In this document: piece by piece, positions 27,443-37,426 of the stretch
Numbering within the stretch: the stretch's first letter is position 1
How the letters are laid out: every line of letters begins with the position of its first letter
From: Rivularia sp. PCC 7116
Lineage (GTDB): Bacteria; Cyanobacteriota; Cyanobacteriia; Cyanobacteriales; Nostocaceae
DNA length: 64,000 nt
Direction of reading: 5' to 3'
NCBI RefSeq assembly: GCF_000316665.1
Contig: NC_019678.1
Coordinates: forward strand, 7,411,001-7,475,000
Position numbers and translations under genes: made by a program
Notes under the pieces: generated by a model
Databases searched by the model: none
Told to the model about the DNA's origin: nothing
The model's input: only the letters and a program-made list of their open reading frames with translations

Positions 27443-28648
27443 TTACTTACCATATTTTGTAGTCTCAAGTGCTTTACCTTGTTGAATACTTAAGAAGCTA
27501 GTTACTAAAGCTACTCCTGCTCCTACAAAAAATACTCCAATTCCGGCATTTTTCCAAACTGGCCCTAATAAAATAGGCGAGAAAAATTGTCCTAAATTAC
27601 TTGCTCCGGTGCCGATAGCTAAAATGCTCGAACGTACTTCTTTGGGAGTTGATTTAGATAAAGCATCGTACAAATTGGGCATGACTATGCCGAATCCCAT
27701 ACCGAAAATAATCGCTGTCGGCAGAATCAAATAAATTTCCTTTAGAAAAGGTATGGTAATTAATGTTGCTGCCATCAAGGTAAAACCCAAAGCTATAGCT
27801 TTAGCGCTTCCCAAACGCTTTGCCAATTTACTTGCTCCTACAGCAGAGATGACCGCCGCACCAATAGCTCGCGATGCTAAAATGGCTCCGTTAACAACTG
27901 TATCTGCTCCAATTGACTGCTTGAAATGTAAAGGAGCGTAGATTATTACTACATAAAATATGGCAGATGTCAAAGCTAAAGCTATAAATAGAGTTATGGT
28001 ACTTGGAGCTTTTAGGCTTGCAATTAATCGATCTTTTTGTTGAGTTAAATTTATTGATGATGAACCTTTGCGTTTGCCTCTTGGTAACAAGATGTATGCA
28101 AGTAAGGCTGCTGGTAAACCCAAGCTATACATACCAAAAGTAAATCGCCAATTATAGGAACCAATTAAACCCCCAACGATGGGAAAAATAATACTGGCGA
28201 TCGCTAATGCGCTGGTGGTGTAACCAAGGATACGGGTTCGCTTTTCTCCTTCGTACATGCTGCTCAGAATACCAATACTCGCAGCCGCAATTCCCCCACT
28301 GGCAGCCCCTAACAATGCTCGCGATATTAATAAAGGGGTAAAGCCGTTTGCTAAAGCCCCAGCAGTGCCAAAAATTGCGTAGCAAATTAGTGATGGAATT
28401 AACACCTTTGCTTTCCCAATACGGTCGGCGAGGATGCCACATATGGGACTAAATAAGAAGATAGTTAAGCAATGCATACTCACGAGCATTCCCGACCATC
28501 TTGGGTCAATCGCAAGTTGGTCTTTAACCTCTGGCATCACTGGAGCAACAACGCTTCCCGTCATAGTAGTTAAGCTACCACAAGCAAGTAAAACTAGTAA
28601 TATAGGAATCTGTTTGCGAGTTTCGTTAGTGAGAAGCGATGTGGACAT
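27443..28648 (-). CDS. Major facilitator superfamily transporter (drug-efflux-like)
   Basis: 401 aa with twelve hydrophobic segments. The loop 2-3 motif (FSPICGILADRIGKAKVL) and the motif-C-like GGLIGSYNWRFTFGMYSLGLP are typical of proton-driven efflux carriers of the Bcr/CflA or AraJ type. No cargo can be deduced. It is unlinked by spacing to the capA-like gene (180 bp with a repeat between), so co-transcription is uncertain. Confidence 0.87.
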   Translation of the reverse strand: MSTSLLTNETRKQIPILLVLLACGSLTTMTGSVVAPVMPEVKDQLAIDPRWSGMLVSMHCLTIFLFSPICGILADRIGKAKVLIPSLICYAIFGTAGALANGFTPLLISRALLGAASGGIAAASIGILSSMYEGEKRTRILGYTTSALAIASIIFPIVGGLIGSYNWRFTFGMYSLGLPAALLAYILLPRGKRKGSSSINLTQQKDRLIASLKAPSTITLFIALALTSAIFYVVIIYAPLHFKQSIGADTVVNGAILASRAIGAAVISAVGASKLAKRLGSAKAIALGFTLMAATLITIPFLKEIYLILPTAIIFGMGFGIVMPNLYDALSKSTPKEVRSSILAIGTGASNLGQFFSPILLGPVWKNAGIGVFFVGAGVALVTSFLSIQQGKALETTKYGK

Positions 28649-28933
28649 ATAAATAAAAAATCCTCAATTTTGTTTGCCATCAAAAAAGTATTAAAACTAA
28701 CTTCTAAAATTGTTTTGCTTTCGGTATTCTTTTTTGATTAATAATGGTTTTTATTTGAAAAGAAGTAAATTAACAATATCAGGTTATAGCAAGTAGAATA
28801 AACCAATTTATTTGCTGTGAATAGGCAAATTCGATAACAAAATCCCCTTCGATTAAATAGTCGAGGGGGTTTGTACTTTATATTTTGAATCGTTTTAAGC
28901 TTCAAGTGTTCCGCTTTATCATTTATATCTGAT

Positions 28934-29149
28934 ATCTTGCACCATTGTCGTTAAGCCCTAATACCTGCCTTGTCAGCCGGAGGCTTTCTAGCCCGCACGC
29001 GACCCGAGAACGCAGAGAAATAAAAATCATCGGCTCAGATACAAAGTACGTTAAAACGCACTCAAACCCTTACCCAGTCTGATTTATCAGACTTTGTGTA
29101 TTAGCCTGAGAATTTATGAATACGGCGGTTGTTGAAAATGGTGCAAGAT
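28934..29149 (+). mobile_element. MITE-like element, copy 1 (216 bp)
   Basis: Perfect 13-bp terminal inverted repeats ATCTTGCACCATT / AATGGTGCAAGAT bound a non-coding 216-bp unit. A second, inverted and diverged copy is at 40731-40924. Internal blocks shared by both include GGAGGCTTTCT, ATACAAAGTACGTT and the palindrome AGTCTGATTTATCAGACT. No transposase frame is inside, so it would have to move in trans. No clear target duplication was found. Confidence 0.65.
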
Positions 29150-29160
29150 GTAAGCCTCCG

Positions 29161-29200
29161 ATGAAGGTTAAAGGTTAAAGGTCGAAGGTCAAAGGTGTTA
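29161..29200. repeat. Heptamer repeat run (AAGGTTA / AAGGTCA)
   Basis: Five consecutive AAGGTTA/AAGGTCG-type units directly after the MITE-like element. Confidence 0.7.
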
Positions 29201-29315
29201 AAATCCTTCACAACAAATGAAACTAACCCTTTTTTTACTTTGGCTAAAAGCTTTACTGTATAAGGGTTTGAAAATGTGTTAGTTAGGAGTTATCACTTGG
29301 ATAGAACACAGATTA

Positions 29316-29345
29316 ACCTCACCTTGGTAAGCACAGAGGTGAGGT
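29316..29345 (-). terminator. Hairpin downstream of the CFA-synthase-like gene
   Basis: ACCTCACCT and AGGTGAGGT form a perfect 9-bp stem with a 12-base loop, 60 bases past the stop of the minus-strand gene at 29407. The T-run after it is weak. Confidence 0.45.
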
Positions 29346-29406
29346 TTGGAGTCTATAGGAATCAGCTGAAAAGCTTTATGGGATAAGCATTGCCAGCCTT
29401 GTCCGA

Positions 29407-30705
<1,299 letters not shown>

Positions 30706-30780
30706 TTATATAGCTTCCCTGTTATTTAAATCAAAAGGAAATAAGTAAAGAGGAAATAGATATTGCCTGCTATAAGGTTT

Positions 30781-30850
30781 GAGAAACCGGGTTTATTTTA
30801 GACTAACTAAAATAATATTAATTATCCCACCAATAGAAACCCGGTTTCTG
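30781..30850. repeat. Inverted repeat of the GAGAAACCGGGTTT family, copy 2
   Basis: GAGAAACCGGGTTTA (30781-30795) and AGAAACCCGGTTTCTG (30835-30850) are inverted around ~39 bases. It lies between the Cfa-like and desaturase genes and is related to 27328-27394. Confidence 0.7.
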
Positions 30851-30882
30851 CAATACCCCAGCTTCCAGTAACCTTGTAAAAA

Positions 30883-31716
30883 TTATTTCTGCGGAAGTTT
30901 TACGTTGGTTGCTAATCCAAGAAATTGTAGCAGTCTAATAGTCATCCAAGTCATATCAATTTCCCACCATTGCAAACCATGACGAGCCGAATATTGAAAA
31001 GCATGATGATTGTTGTGCCAACCTTCACCAAAAGTCAGCAGAGCAACCCACCAACAATTAGTAGAGCGGTCGCCCGAATCGTGATTGCGATAGCCAATCG
31101 TATGACAAACACTGTTGACGAACATAGTAGAGTGAATTCCCACAAACAAGCGTACAAAAATTCCCCAAACTACAAAAGACCATCCACCCAGCAAATACAG
31201 CACAACTCCTAATGCGACTTGCAGTTCAATATAATAACGATGGCAAAAACGATAAAATTGGTCGTCGGCAATATCTTTCGTCATCCGTGGAAGTTCCGGT
31301 CGAGCCGGAACCGTATGCATTAACCAGCCGATGTGACTCCACCAGAAACCTTCATTGGGTGTATGAGGATCTCCTTGTTCATCGGAATGTAAATGATGTA
31401 CTCGGTGATATCCAACCCAGCCAAATACACCTCCCTGAAGAGCTAAAGTACCGCACAAAATCAAAAAATACTCAAGCCATTTAGGAACTTGTAGACTTCT
31501 ATGAGTTGCTAACCGATGAAATCCAAAAGCAATTCCCAAACCAATAGTCATCCAGTGTAATAACACTGCGACTCCTACAGCAGCCCAGCTAAAGTTACTG
31601 GGTAAGAATGCTAATAATACTGCTAAATGAAGTATGACAGTGAAAATAATCACCTTCAATCTAGGAGAAGGTGGATTTAATTGAGGTAAAGAAGCTGGAG
31701 ATAAATTGGTAGTCAT
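30883..31716 (-). CDS. desC: Delta-9 acyl-lipid desaturase (DesC type)
   Basis: 277 aa, the usual length for cyanobacterial DesC. The three histidine boxes of the membrane di-iron desaturases are intact: HRLATHRS (HX4H), HRVHHLHSD (HX2HH) and GWHNNHH (HX2HH). Four hydrophobic helices surround them. DesC inserts the first double bond (delta-9) in lipid-bound fatty acids and needs ferredoxin; delta-12/15 enzymes would act later. The gene is 180 bp upstream of the Cfa-like gene, divergent from the Rieske gene at 33406. The symbol is given on family grounds; several DesC paralogues exist in this group. Confidence 0.88.
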   Translation of the reverse strand: MTTNLSPASLPQLNPPSPRLKVIIFTVILHLAVLLAFLPSNFSWAAVGVAVLLHWMTIGLGIAFGFHRLATHRSLQVPKWLEYFLILCGTLALQGGVFGWVGYHRVHHLHSDEQGDPHTPNEGFWWSHIGWLMHTVPARPELPRMTKDIADDQFYRFCHRYYIELQVALGVVLYLLGGWSFVVWGIFVRLFVGIHSTMFVNSVCHTIGYRNHDSGDRSTNCWWVALLTFGEGWHNNHHAFQYSARHGLQWWEIDMTWMTIRLLQFLGLATNVKLPQK

Positions 31717-33405
31717 GAATTTTTTTGCTTTACACCTACTTGATTCAACATCATTTCTCGCTACTTAATATCGGGTTCGCTTCAGACTTAGATTAGAACC
31801 CGCTACCAAGCAATTCTCAGATATCCTCTTAATACTTATGCGGCGACAACGGAAAATTTGACGTTCGACACCCCTATTCTCCCTAATCTCTATTTTTGAT
31901 TAGAGCTTTGCATACTATCGGTCTTTAAATAAGCAAAGATTGATTTTGCTGGAATTTTCTTTATAATTCGCTGCTGCATAGTCAGCGACTTTCCCCTCGA
32001 TTACATTTTCAACAATTTGACGATAATCAATATCATGCTCTAAAAGAGTGTACATAGTTAGGTAAGATTTTTATAACCTTGTAAAAATACTAAAAATATT
32101 TCGCAAACCAAGGATATAGAAATCTTGGTAAACATCGCCGAATTGGTTATTTGAAGCTGAAATCCGAGATTTGAAGATTTTAAGTACCAATATATTTTGA
32201 CCTGTGGAAAAATGTATGCATTTATACAATTTGTTTGACTGTTGCGGCAAAAACGATAACAAAATACGTTTATAAGGTCAAGAAAATCTCCATCTACAAT
32301 CGTTTGCTTTAAACAAGTCTATTGAACGTTAATATAAGGGATTTTGAAATTACTGCTTAAATTACTGCGGTCTAACTTTTTGTATAGTTGGCAATAAGGC
32401 TAATTTAGGGTAGAGAGCAGTAAAAAACTTCAGCAGAAAGCAGGATAAAAATATATTTTTATTGTTGTTACAACATTATTGATGTATTTGTTCCCAGAAA
32501 TGTTTCCTTTTAAATCCGTATTTTAGGCTATGACTGGTTTTGTAAGCCATTAATTAGACTCATATTCAGCGTCAATCAACAGAAACTAGTTTTTTAAAGT
32601 TTTAAGTTCAATCTTGAAGTTAGGAAGTACTGAATTTTTCATCATATATCGCTGTATCTCTGTTTCTCAGTATTTAAAAGTTTTTTTATAATCTTGGTTT
32701 AAAACTTTTGTATTATCCCTCAAGGTTGAGATTCAATTTATACAATACAAACAGCTAGAAATTCTTTTCAGCGTTTAGACGTAGTAAATACATTGACTGC
32801 ATTAATTTTTCAAATATTATTAGGACTTATGCAACAGGCACATTTTTGTGTAGGTTGTTTGTACGCTGACTCCCAAATAAAGGTATTAATAAAGCCCTGA
32901 GAACAAGACACCATCCGAGTCTTATGACAATTGCGTCAGTCGCGATTATAAATTTGCTTACCTAGAAAATATATGTATCGATGGTGTAAACATAAAATTT
33001 ATATATGTCAGAAACAAACTATAAACAAACTATAAATTGTTGCCATGTAATCAGTGATTAAACTTATTTATTAATTAATATATGTTGTCATAGGCACTTG
33101 CATTATTTAAGTACAAATAATATACAACTAAATAAATAAGAATATAAAAGTGTCATAAGGCACTCGACATTTCCGGAAAATCGGATAAAACTATGGAATA
33201 AAAGTGACAATTGGGCAATTGAAAATTAAAATGCCTAAGATAACCACTTTTCGTAGATTTTTGGTTGGTTTTGCCATAAGTTCTTGCTTAATTACTGAGA
33301 ACTTTGTAAATTTCTAATAAGATTGTTGGCAAGTCTTCAAGAATGATACGCTAACTTTCTGTCGTAATTGCTCATATAGTTAATTACTCATTAGGGAGTA
33401 CCGAA
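31717..33405. other. 1.7-kb divergent intergenic region
   Basis: Separates the minus-strand desaturase from the plus-strand lipid cluster. AT-rich; apart from the doubtful 46-aa frame at 31915-32055 no gene is supported. Promoters for both directions must lie here. I saw no clear NtcA-type palindrome. Confidence 0.55.
31915..32055 (-). CDS. Possible 46-aa small protein
   Basis: A frame from ATG (32055) to TAG (31915) encodes MYTLLEHDIDYRQIVENVI... followed by EGKVADYAAANYKENSSK and a short end. Its charged, helix-forming composition looks more protein-like than the surrounding shadow frames, but there is no clear ribosome binding site and I recognise no family. Confidence 0.3.
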   Translation of the reverse strand: MYTLLEHDIDYRQIVENVIEGKVADYAAANYKENSSKINLCLFKDR

Positions 33406-34530
33406 ATGGAAATAGCTCCAATTCTGAGGGGCCAAACAGTTCAGAATCGGGTGCGCGAAGTCGGTATTAATCCAAATTACTGGTATCCCGCAACTTGGGC
33501 CTCGGAATTAAAGCCCTCTCAAGTATTGCCCGTAGTAATCTGGAATTCGGCGATCGCTCTTTACCGTTCGCAAGATGGTCAAGTTCATGCGATAGAAGAT
33601 GCTTGTCCGCATAAAGGTGTCGCTTTACACAAAGGAAAGGTAACGGGAGAAAATCTCGCTTGTCCCTATCATGGTTGGGAATTTAATGGTAATGGAATTT
33701 GTACCAATATTCCTTATTTTCCTAAAGACCAAAAGCTGCCTTGTGCCAAAGCTCGTAGCTATGCGGTACGGGAAAAATACAATATTGTCTGGATTTTCCC
33801 AGGAGCAGTTGAAGATTCAGAAAAAGTAGAATTGCCTTCAGTTCCAGAATACGACGACCCAAATTGGCTGGCAATTCCTATACCCGGAGAATTCAAAGCC
33901 CATTTCTCGATTTGTAATGAAAATACGATGGACGTGTTTCATGGTTATTTACATGAAAATTTGCAGGGGTGGTTCGATCCGCAGCTATTAAGTTTAAAAG
34001 CCTCAGAAGAATCTGTATTTGCTCAATATCGGGTATCTTATCAAGGTTGGATGACTAAGTTTTTCGGATTCAGCGAACAAGGGAACGAAGTTACAACTCG
34101 TACTGTCACAATTAAATATAACTATCCTCATTACCATAGCTCTTTAGAAGGAATGTCTTCCCTCTACTTGATGCGTCAACCGGTGGGGGCACAATTAACA
34201 AAATCTTTTTCGTTGTTATTTATCAAAATTCGTCTTCCGCAGTGGTTTGTAAAACCATTGCAAAAACCGATAACAAAAATCATTTGGCGGTTTATCTTGA
34301 AAAGTTTTCTCGATCAGGACACCGAGATGATTGAAAGCGAACAACGTAACTACCTGGCTAATCCCCAAAGACGTTATGTAGAAATTAATCCAGCAATAAT
34401 TGCCTTACAACGGGTAATTGTCGGTCAATATGAAAAATTTGTGCAACAATCTAAAAAACTATCCAATGGCAATAATGGTAATTACGCATCTTCGACAGCC
34501 CGAATGAATTCAAATTTAACCTCTAGTTAG
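33406..34530 (+). CDS. Rieske non-heme iron oxygenase
   Basis: 374 aa. The N-terminal Rieske domain has the [2Fe-2S] ligands C67-x-H69 and C86-x2-H89 (CPHKGVALHKG...CPYHGW). The catalytic domain carries NENTMDVFHGYLHE, with D176 bridging to the iron ligands H179 and H183. Size and layout are those of single-component oxygenases related to pheophorbide a oxygenase, Tic55 and cholesterol 7-desaturase, more than of two-subunit aromatic dioxygenases. GGGAG precedes the ATG by 6 bases. It heads a same-strand run with an alpha-oxoamine synthase, acyltransferase, SDR and fatty acid hydroxylase, so a lipid-like substrate is likely. A dedicated reductase is not in the window. Confidence 0.87.
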   Translation: MEIAPILRGQTVQNRVREVGINPNYWYPATWASELKPSQVLPVVIWNSAIALYRSQDGQVHAIEDACPHKGVALHKGKVTGENLACPYHGWEFNGNGICTNIPYFPKDQKLPCAKARSYAVREKYNIVWIFPGAVEDSEKVELPSVPEYDDPNWLAIPIPGEFKAHFSICNENTMDVFHGYLHENLQGWFDPQLLSLKASEESVFAQYRVSYQGWMTKFFGFSEQGNEVTTRTVTIKYNYPHYHSSLEGMSSLYLMRQPVGAQLTKSFSLLFIKIRLPQWFVKPLQKPITKIIWRFILKSFLDQDTEMIESEQRNYLANPQRRYVEINPAIIALQRVIVGQYEKFVQQSKKLSNGNNGNYASSTARMNSNLTSS

Positions 34531-34640
34531 TTATTGTCGAACCATCTGATATAAAGGATTGGTTAAGCGAAAAAAGTAAATTTTCAACCGCAAACATATA
34601 TTAAAAGCCCATAGGCAAATTTTAGGTGAGAGGAGTTATT

Positions 34641-35927
34641 GTGGAAGTTGTAGAAGAGTATATGCAGGGACTCTATCAAAGTGGTCTCTACCCGGATAAG
34701 TTCATTTGTCATCAGAAACATGGAAATTTTGTCGAAGTTGAAAATCCTGACGACGGTAAGCGATATAAACTTTTGACATTTTGTACCAATGATGTTTTAG
34801 GGTTAGTTCAATCTGAAGAAGTAAGACAAGCAGCTATTGATGCAATTCTGCAATACGGTACTTCCAATAGTTCCTGTTCCGTGTTAAGCGGCAGAATTGA
34901 CTTGCACCGTCAATTGGAACAAGAAATTTCTGCTTTCAAACATTTACCTCATACTCATCTATTCTTAAATGCTTGGATGGCTATGCAAGCATTGATAGAT
35001 GGATTCTGTCACTTAGCAATAAATCTTCCAGGCTTTCGGAACACCAGAGAAACCCTGATTTTGACTGATGTTCTCAATCACGGTTGCATACTTTCCGCCG
35101 TTACCAATGCCAGCAATCGTTCCGGGAAAATGTTTAGTCATAGTCCTGATGTCCGCGTTAAAGCTTACCGGCACTGCGATGTCAATGACTTGGCGCGCAA
35201 ATTACGACGCTACGCAAAACCAAACGACCGGATTATGGTAGTTTCCGATGCGGTGTTTTCAATGGATGGCGATATTGCTCCATTACCCGAAATGCTCGAT
35301 GTTTTGGAGAATTATCCCGGCAGCGTCATTGTAATGGATGAAGCTCACGCGAGTGGTGCAATTGGTTTAAAAGGTGGTGGTGTATACGACCACTTTGGAA
35401 TTACACCGCAGCAAGTACTCGATAGAGGAATGGTGCCATTAATTATGACCACCTTCTCTAAATTTGCAGCTTCCGCAGGTGCAGCAATCAGTTCTCATAG
35501 TCGAGAAATGATTGATTTGTTGGATGTTTCTCCAACTTCCATCGGTACCATCTCACTCCCCGCACCAACAACAGCAGCAGCATTAGAAAGTATTCGTCAG
35601 GTAAGACAAAATCCTGAATTAGTCGAAACTCTGCAAGCTAACACTCGTTACTTAAGAGCGCGTTTAATCGAACATGATTTTGCTGCGATTGGTGAAACCA
35701 ACGTAATCCCTGTATTAGTACCACCCGAATTGAATCCCAAACAATTCTGTCGTCACCTGATGGAACACCACGGTATTTGGGTATCTGCGATTTGGTTTAT
35801 TGCTAAACCCCGCTTAAGAATTACAGCAAACGCCCTTCATACCAAAGAAGATATGGACAAGTTGGTGAATGCACTAGTAGAAACGCGAGAGCTTTTGTAT
35901 AAGCCCGCAACTATTGCTACCGCTTAA
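34641..35927 (+). CDS. Alpha-oxoamine synthase (serine palmitoyltransferase/KBL/BioF family)
   Basis: 428 aa from the GTG at 34641, chosen because AGAGGAG lies 5 bases before it; an in-frame GTG at 34626 is less likely. This PLP enzyme family condenses an amino acid with an acyl thioester, releasing CO2. From the GTG: substrate-loop CSVLSGRIDLHRQLE, stacking His near 147 (LNHGCILSA), SDAVFSMDGDIAPLPEML, D233/H236 in VMDEAHASG, and the Schiff-base lysine K274 in MTTFSKFAAS. The usual SK(x)xGG after the lysine reads SKFAASAGA. Its neighbours are an N-acyltransferase and an SDR, the set expected for ceramide synthesis, so serine palmitoyltransferase is more likely than BioF or KBL; cysteate or glycine as substrate is possible. 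Confidence 0.87.
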   Translation: MEVVEEYMQGLYQSGLYPDKFICHQKHGNFVEVENPDDGKRYKLLTFCTNDVLGLVQSEEVRQAAIDAILQYGTSNSSCSVLSGRIDLHRQLEQEISAFKHLPHTHLFLNAWMAMQALIDGFCHLAINLPGFRNTRETLILTDVLNHGCILSAVTNASNRSGKMFSHSPDVRVKAYRHCDVNDLARKLRRYAKPNDRIMVVSDAVFSMDGDIAPLPEMLDVLENYPGSVIVMDEAHASGAIGLKGGGVYDHFGITPQQVLDRGMVPLIMTTFSKFAASAGAAISSHSREMIDLLDVSPTSIGTISLPAPTTAAALESIRQVRQNPELVETLQANTRYLRARLIEHDFAAIGETNVIPVLVPPELNPKQFCRHLMEHHGIWVSAIWFIAKPRLRITANALHTKEDMDKLVNALVETRELLYKPATIATA

Positions 35928-36280
35928 GCTATATCTGGAAAGGCGGATAGGGATGGTAATGGGAATTGGTAATAAAAAAGTAACAGCGTTGCTGATTTTC
36001 CCTGGTTCCCAGTCTCTGGCTGGGAACCTATTTTCTTGAGGCTCTGCCTCAATCGTAATTGCTGGAGGCAGAGCCTCTTGATATTTATTCCCAGCCAGAG
36101 ACTGGGAACAAGATTTTCTCCTTCTTGAATACCAGTTTCACTGCTTCCTAGCCTTCGGGGTGGAAACAAGATTCCTAAAGCTATTAACTATCAAATCATT
36201 AAAATAACCCAATAAAAATATCATATTTAAGAATTAGACTGTAACTTTTTTACATAAAACGTAAAGCTTTACTACCTAAT
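35928..36280. other. 353-bp gap inside the lipid cluster
   Basis: It holds the long inverted repeat 36004-36109 and a degenerate partial copy (CCTTCGGGGTGGAAACAAGATT, about 36152), but no gene. A promoter for the GNAT gene may lie in the final 90 AT-rich bases. Confidence 0.6.
36004..36109. repeat. Long dispersed inverted repeat between AOS and GNAT genes
   Basis: GGTTCCCAGTCTCTGGCTGGGAACC-type sequence (from 36004) and GAGGCTCTGCCTC (36038-36050) are mirrored by GAGGCAGAGCCTC (36065-36077) and TCCCAGCCAGAGACTGGGAA (36089-36108) around a 14-base loop. The whole can form one long hairpin. Related pieces occur in 17503-17800. It could reduce read-through between the two genes. Confidence 0.75.
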
Positions 36281-37426
36281 ATGGTTACTGAAGTTCAAAA
36301 ATATACAGTATCGCCTGTAACTACAGAGGCACAAAGGGAAATGTTCCTTGATGTGCCTTTTAAGGTATATAAAAATTACCCCAATTGGGTGCCGCCAATT
36401 CGCAGCAGCATTGCCAGACAATTAGCGTCGCAAAATAATCCTTTTCTTGAATATGGGGAATTTCAGCAGTTTATCGCTGTTTCCCAAAAAAATGGTGAAC
36501 CTTTAGGACGAATAGTCGCAATTATCAATCGTAGATTAATTGAAAGCGAAAGTAAGAATGTTGGTCTTTTTGGTTATTTTGAATGTATAGAAGACTTTGA
36601 AGTTGCCAGCGGTTTACTAGACACTGCTTCTCAATGGTTGCGCGATAAAGGAATGAATTTTGTTCGGGGACCAATAAATTTATCTACCCATAATAGCTGT
36701 TTATTCTTGGTAGATAATTTTGACGAGCCACCGATTATGATGACACCTTATAACCCGCCTTATTATCCCGAATTTATGGAAAAGGCTGGTTATTACAAAG
36801 GAAATGATGCTTATGCTTATGATTTTCCTTTGGATCTTATTTTAGATCCTAAATTTGAAAAAGGATATCGAATCGCTTGTAAATCTGGCATTACCTTTCG
36901 TCCTCTGCGTACAAAGGGTGAAGGTTTTGAACAAGATTGTCGCAGCCTTTATGAATTGTTTAATAGCACTTTTGCTAACAATTACAGTTCTACTCCTCGT
37001 GCCCTAGAAGAATTTATGGATGAGGCAAAGGAATTACAATCCTTAGTAGATCCAGACGTGTTTCCCATTGCCGAACACAATGGAAAAATGATAGGCTGCT
37101 GGATGGGTTTACCCGATTATAATATTGCTCTAAAACATGTTGGCGGTAAATTAAATTGGTTGGGAATTCTTAAATTTCTTTGGTACCGTCGGCAAATCGA
37201 TCAAGGAAGAGTGATTGTCATTTGTAGTCTGCCTGAATATCGTCGTAAAATGGTACCTTTAGGCTTGATTTATTTGGGGATGCAGGGAGGAATTAAAAAA
37301 GGTAAACCTTATAAAAAGGCAGAACTTTCCTTTGTCTGGGAAGATAACTCCCCTTCCCGAAAATTAGTTGAAGCAGCAGGCGGCAAAATCTACAAGACTT
37401 ACCGAATTTACGAGAAAGCGTTATGA
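36281..37426 (+). CDS. GNAT-fold acyltransferase, candidate bacterial ceramide synthase
   Basis: 381 aa. It looks like a double-GNAT protein: an N-terminal half with YKNYPNWVPP, GEPLGRIVAIINRR, GLFGYFECIEDFEVASGLLDTASQWLRDKGM, GPINLSTHN, NPPYYPEFMEKAGY, and a C-terminal half with IGCWMGLPDYNIAL, YLGMQGGIKKGKPYKKAELSFVWEDN and a helical end. This block order is that of the large uncharacterised acyltransferase family that I believe contains the Caulobacter ceramide synthase bCerS, which N-acylates sphinganine. The stop overlaps the next gene by 4 nt (ATGA), so the two are co-translated. Function here is inferred from family memory plus context; an amino-acid or lipid N-acyltransferase of other specificity is the alternative. 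Confidence 0.75.
   Translation: MVTEVQKYTVSPVTTEAQREMFLDVPFKVYKNYPNWVPPIRSSIARQLASQNNPFLEYGEFQQFIAVSQKNGEPLGRIVAIINRRLIESESKNVGLFGYFECIEDFEVASGLLDTASQWLRDKGMNFVRGPINLSTHNSCLFLVDNFDEPPIMMTPYNPPYYPEFMEKAGYYKGNDAYAYDFPLDLILDPKFEKGYRIACKSGITFRPLRTKGEGFEQDCRSLYELFNSTFANNYSSTPRALEEFMDEAKELQSLVDPDVFPIAEHNGKMIGCWMGLPDYNIALKHVGGKLNWLGILKFLWYRRQIDQGRVIVICSLPEYRRKMVPLGLIYLGMQGGIKKGKPYKKAELSFVWEDNSPSRKLVEAAGGKIYKTYRIYEKAL

Larger units (their letters stand above)
28649..29406. other. Gene-free stretch with MITE-like element and hairpin
   Basis: No gene. It contains the inverted-repeat element 28934-29149, a GGTTAAA-type heptamer run (29161-29200) and the hairpin at 29316-29345. Confidence 0.6.

Noticed and set aside
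32071-32262. 63-aa minus-strand frame in the divergent region
   Set aside because: No ribosome binding site, biased AT-driven residue content (Ile, Phe, Lys, Asn), no recognisable motif.
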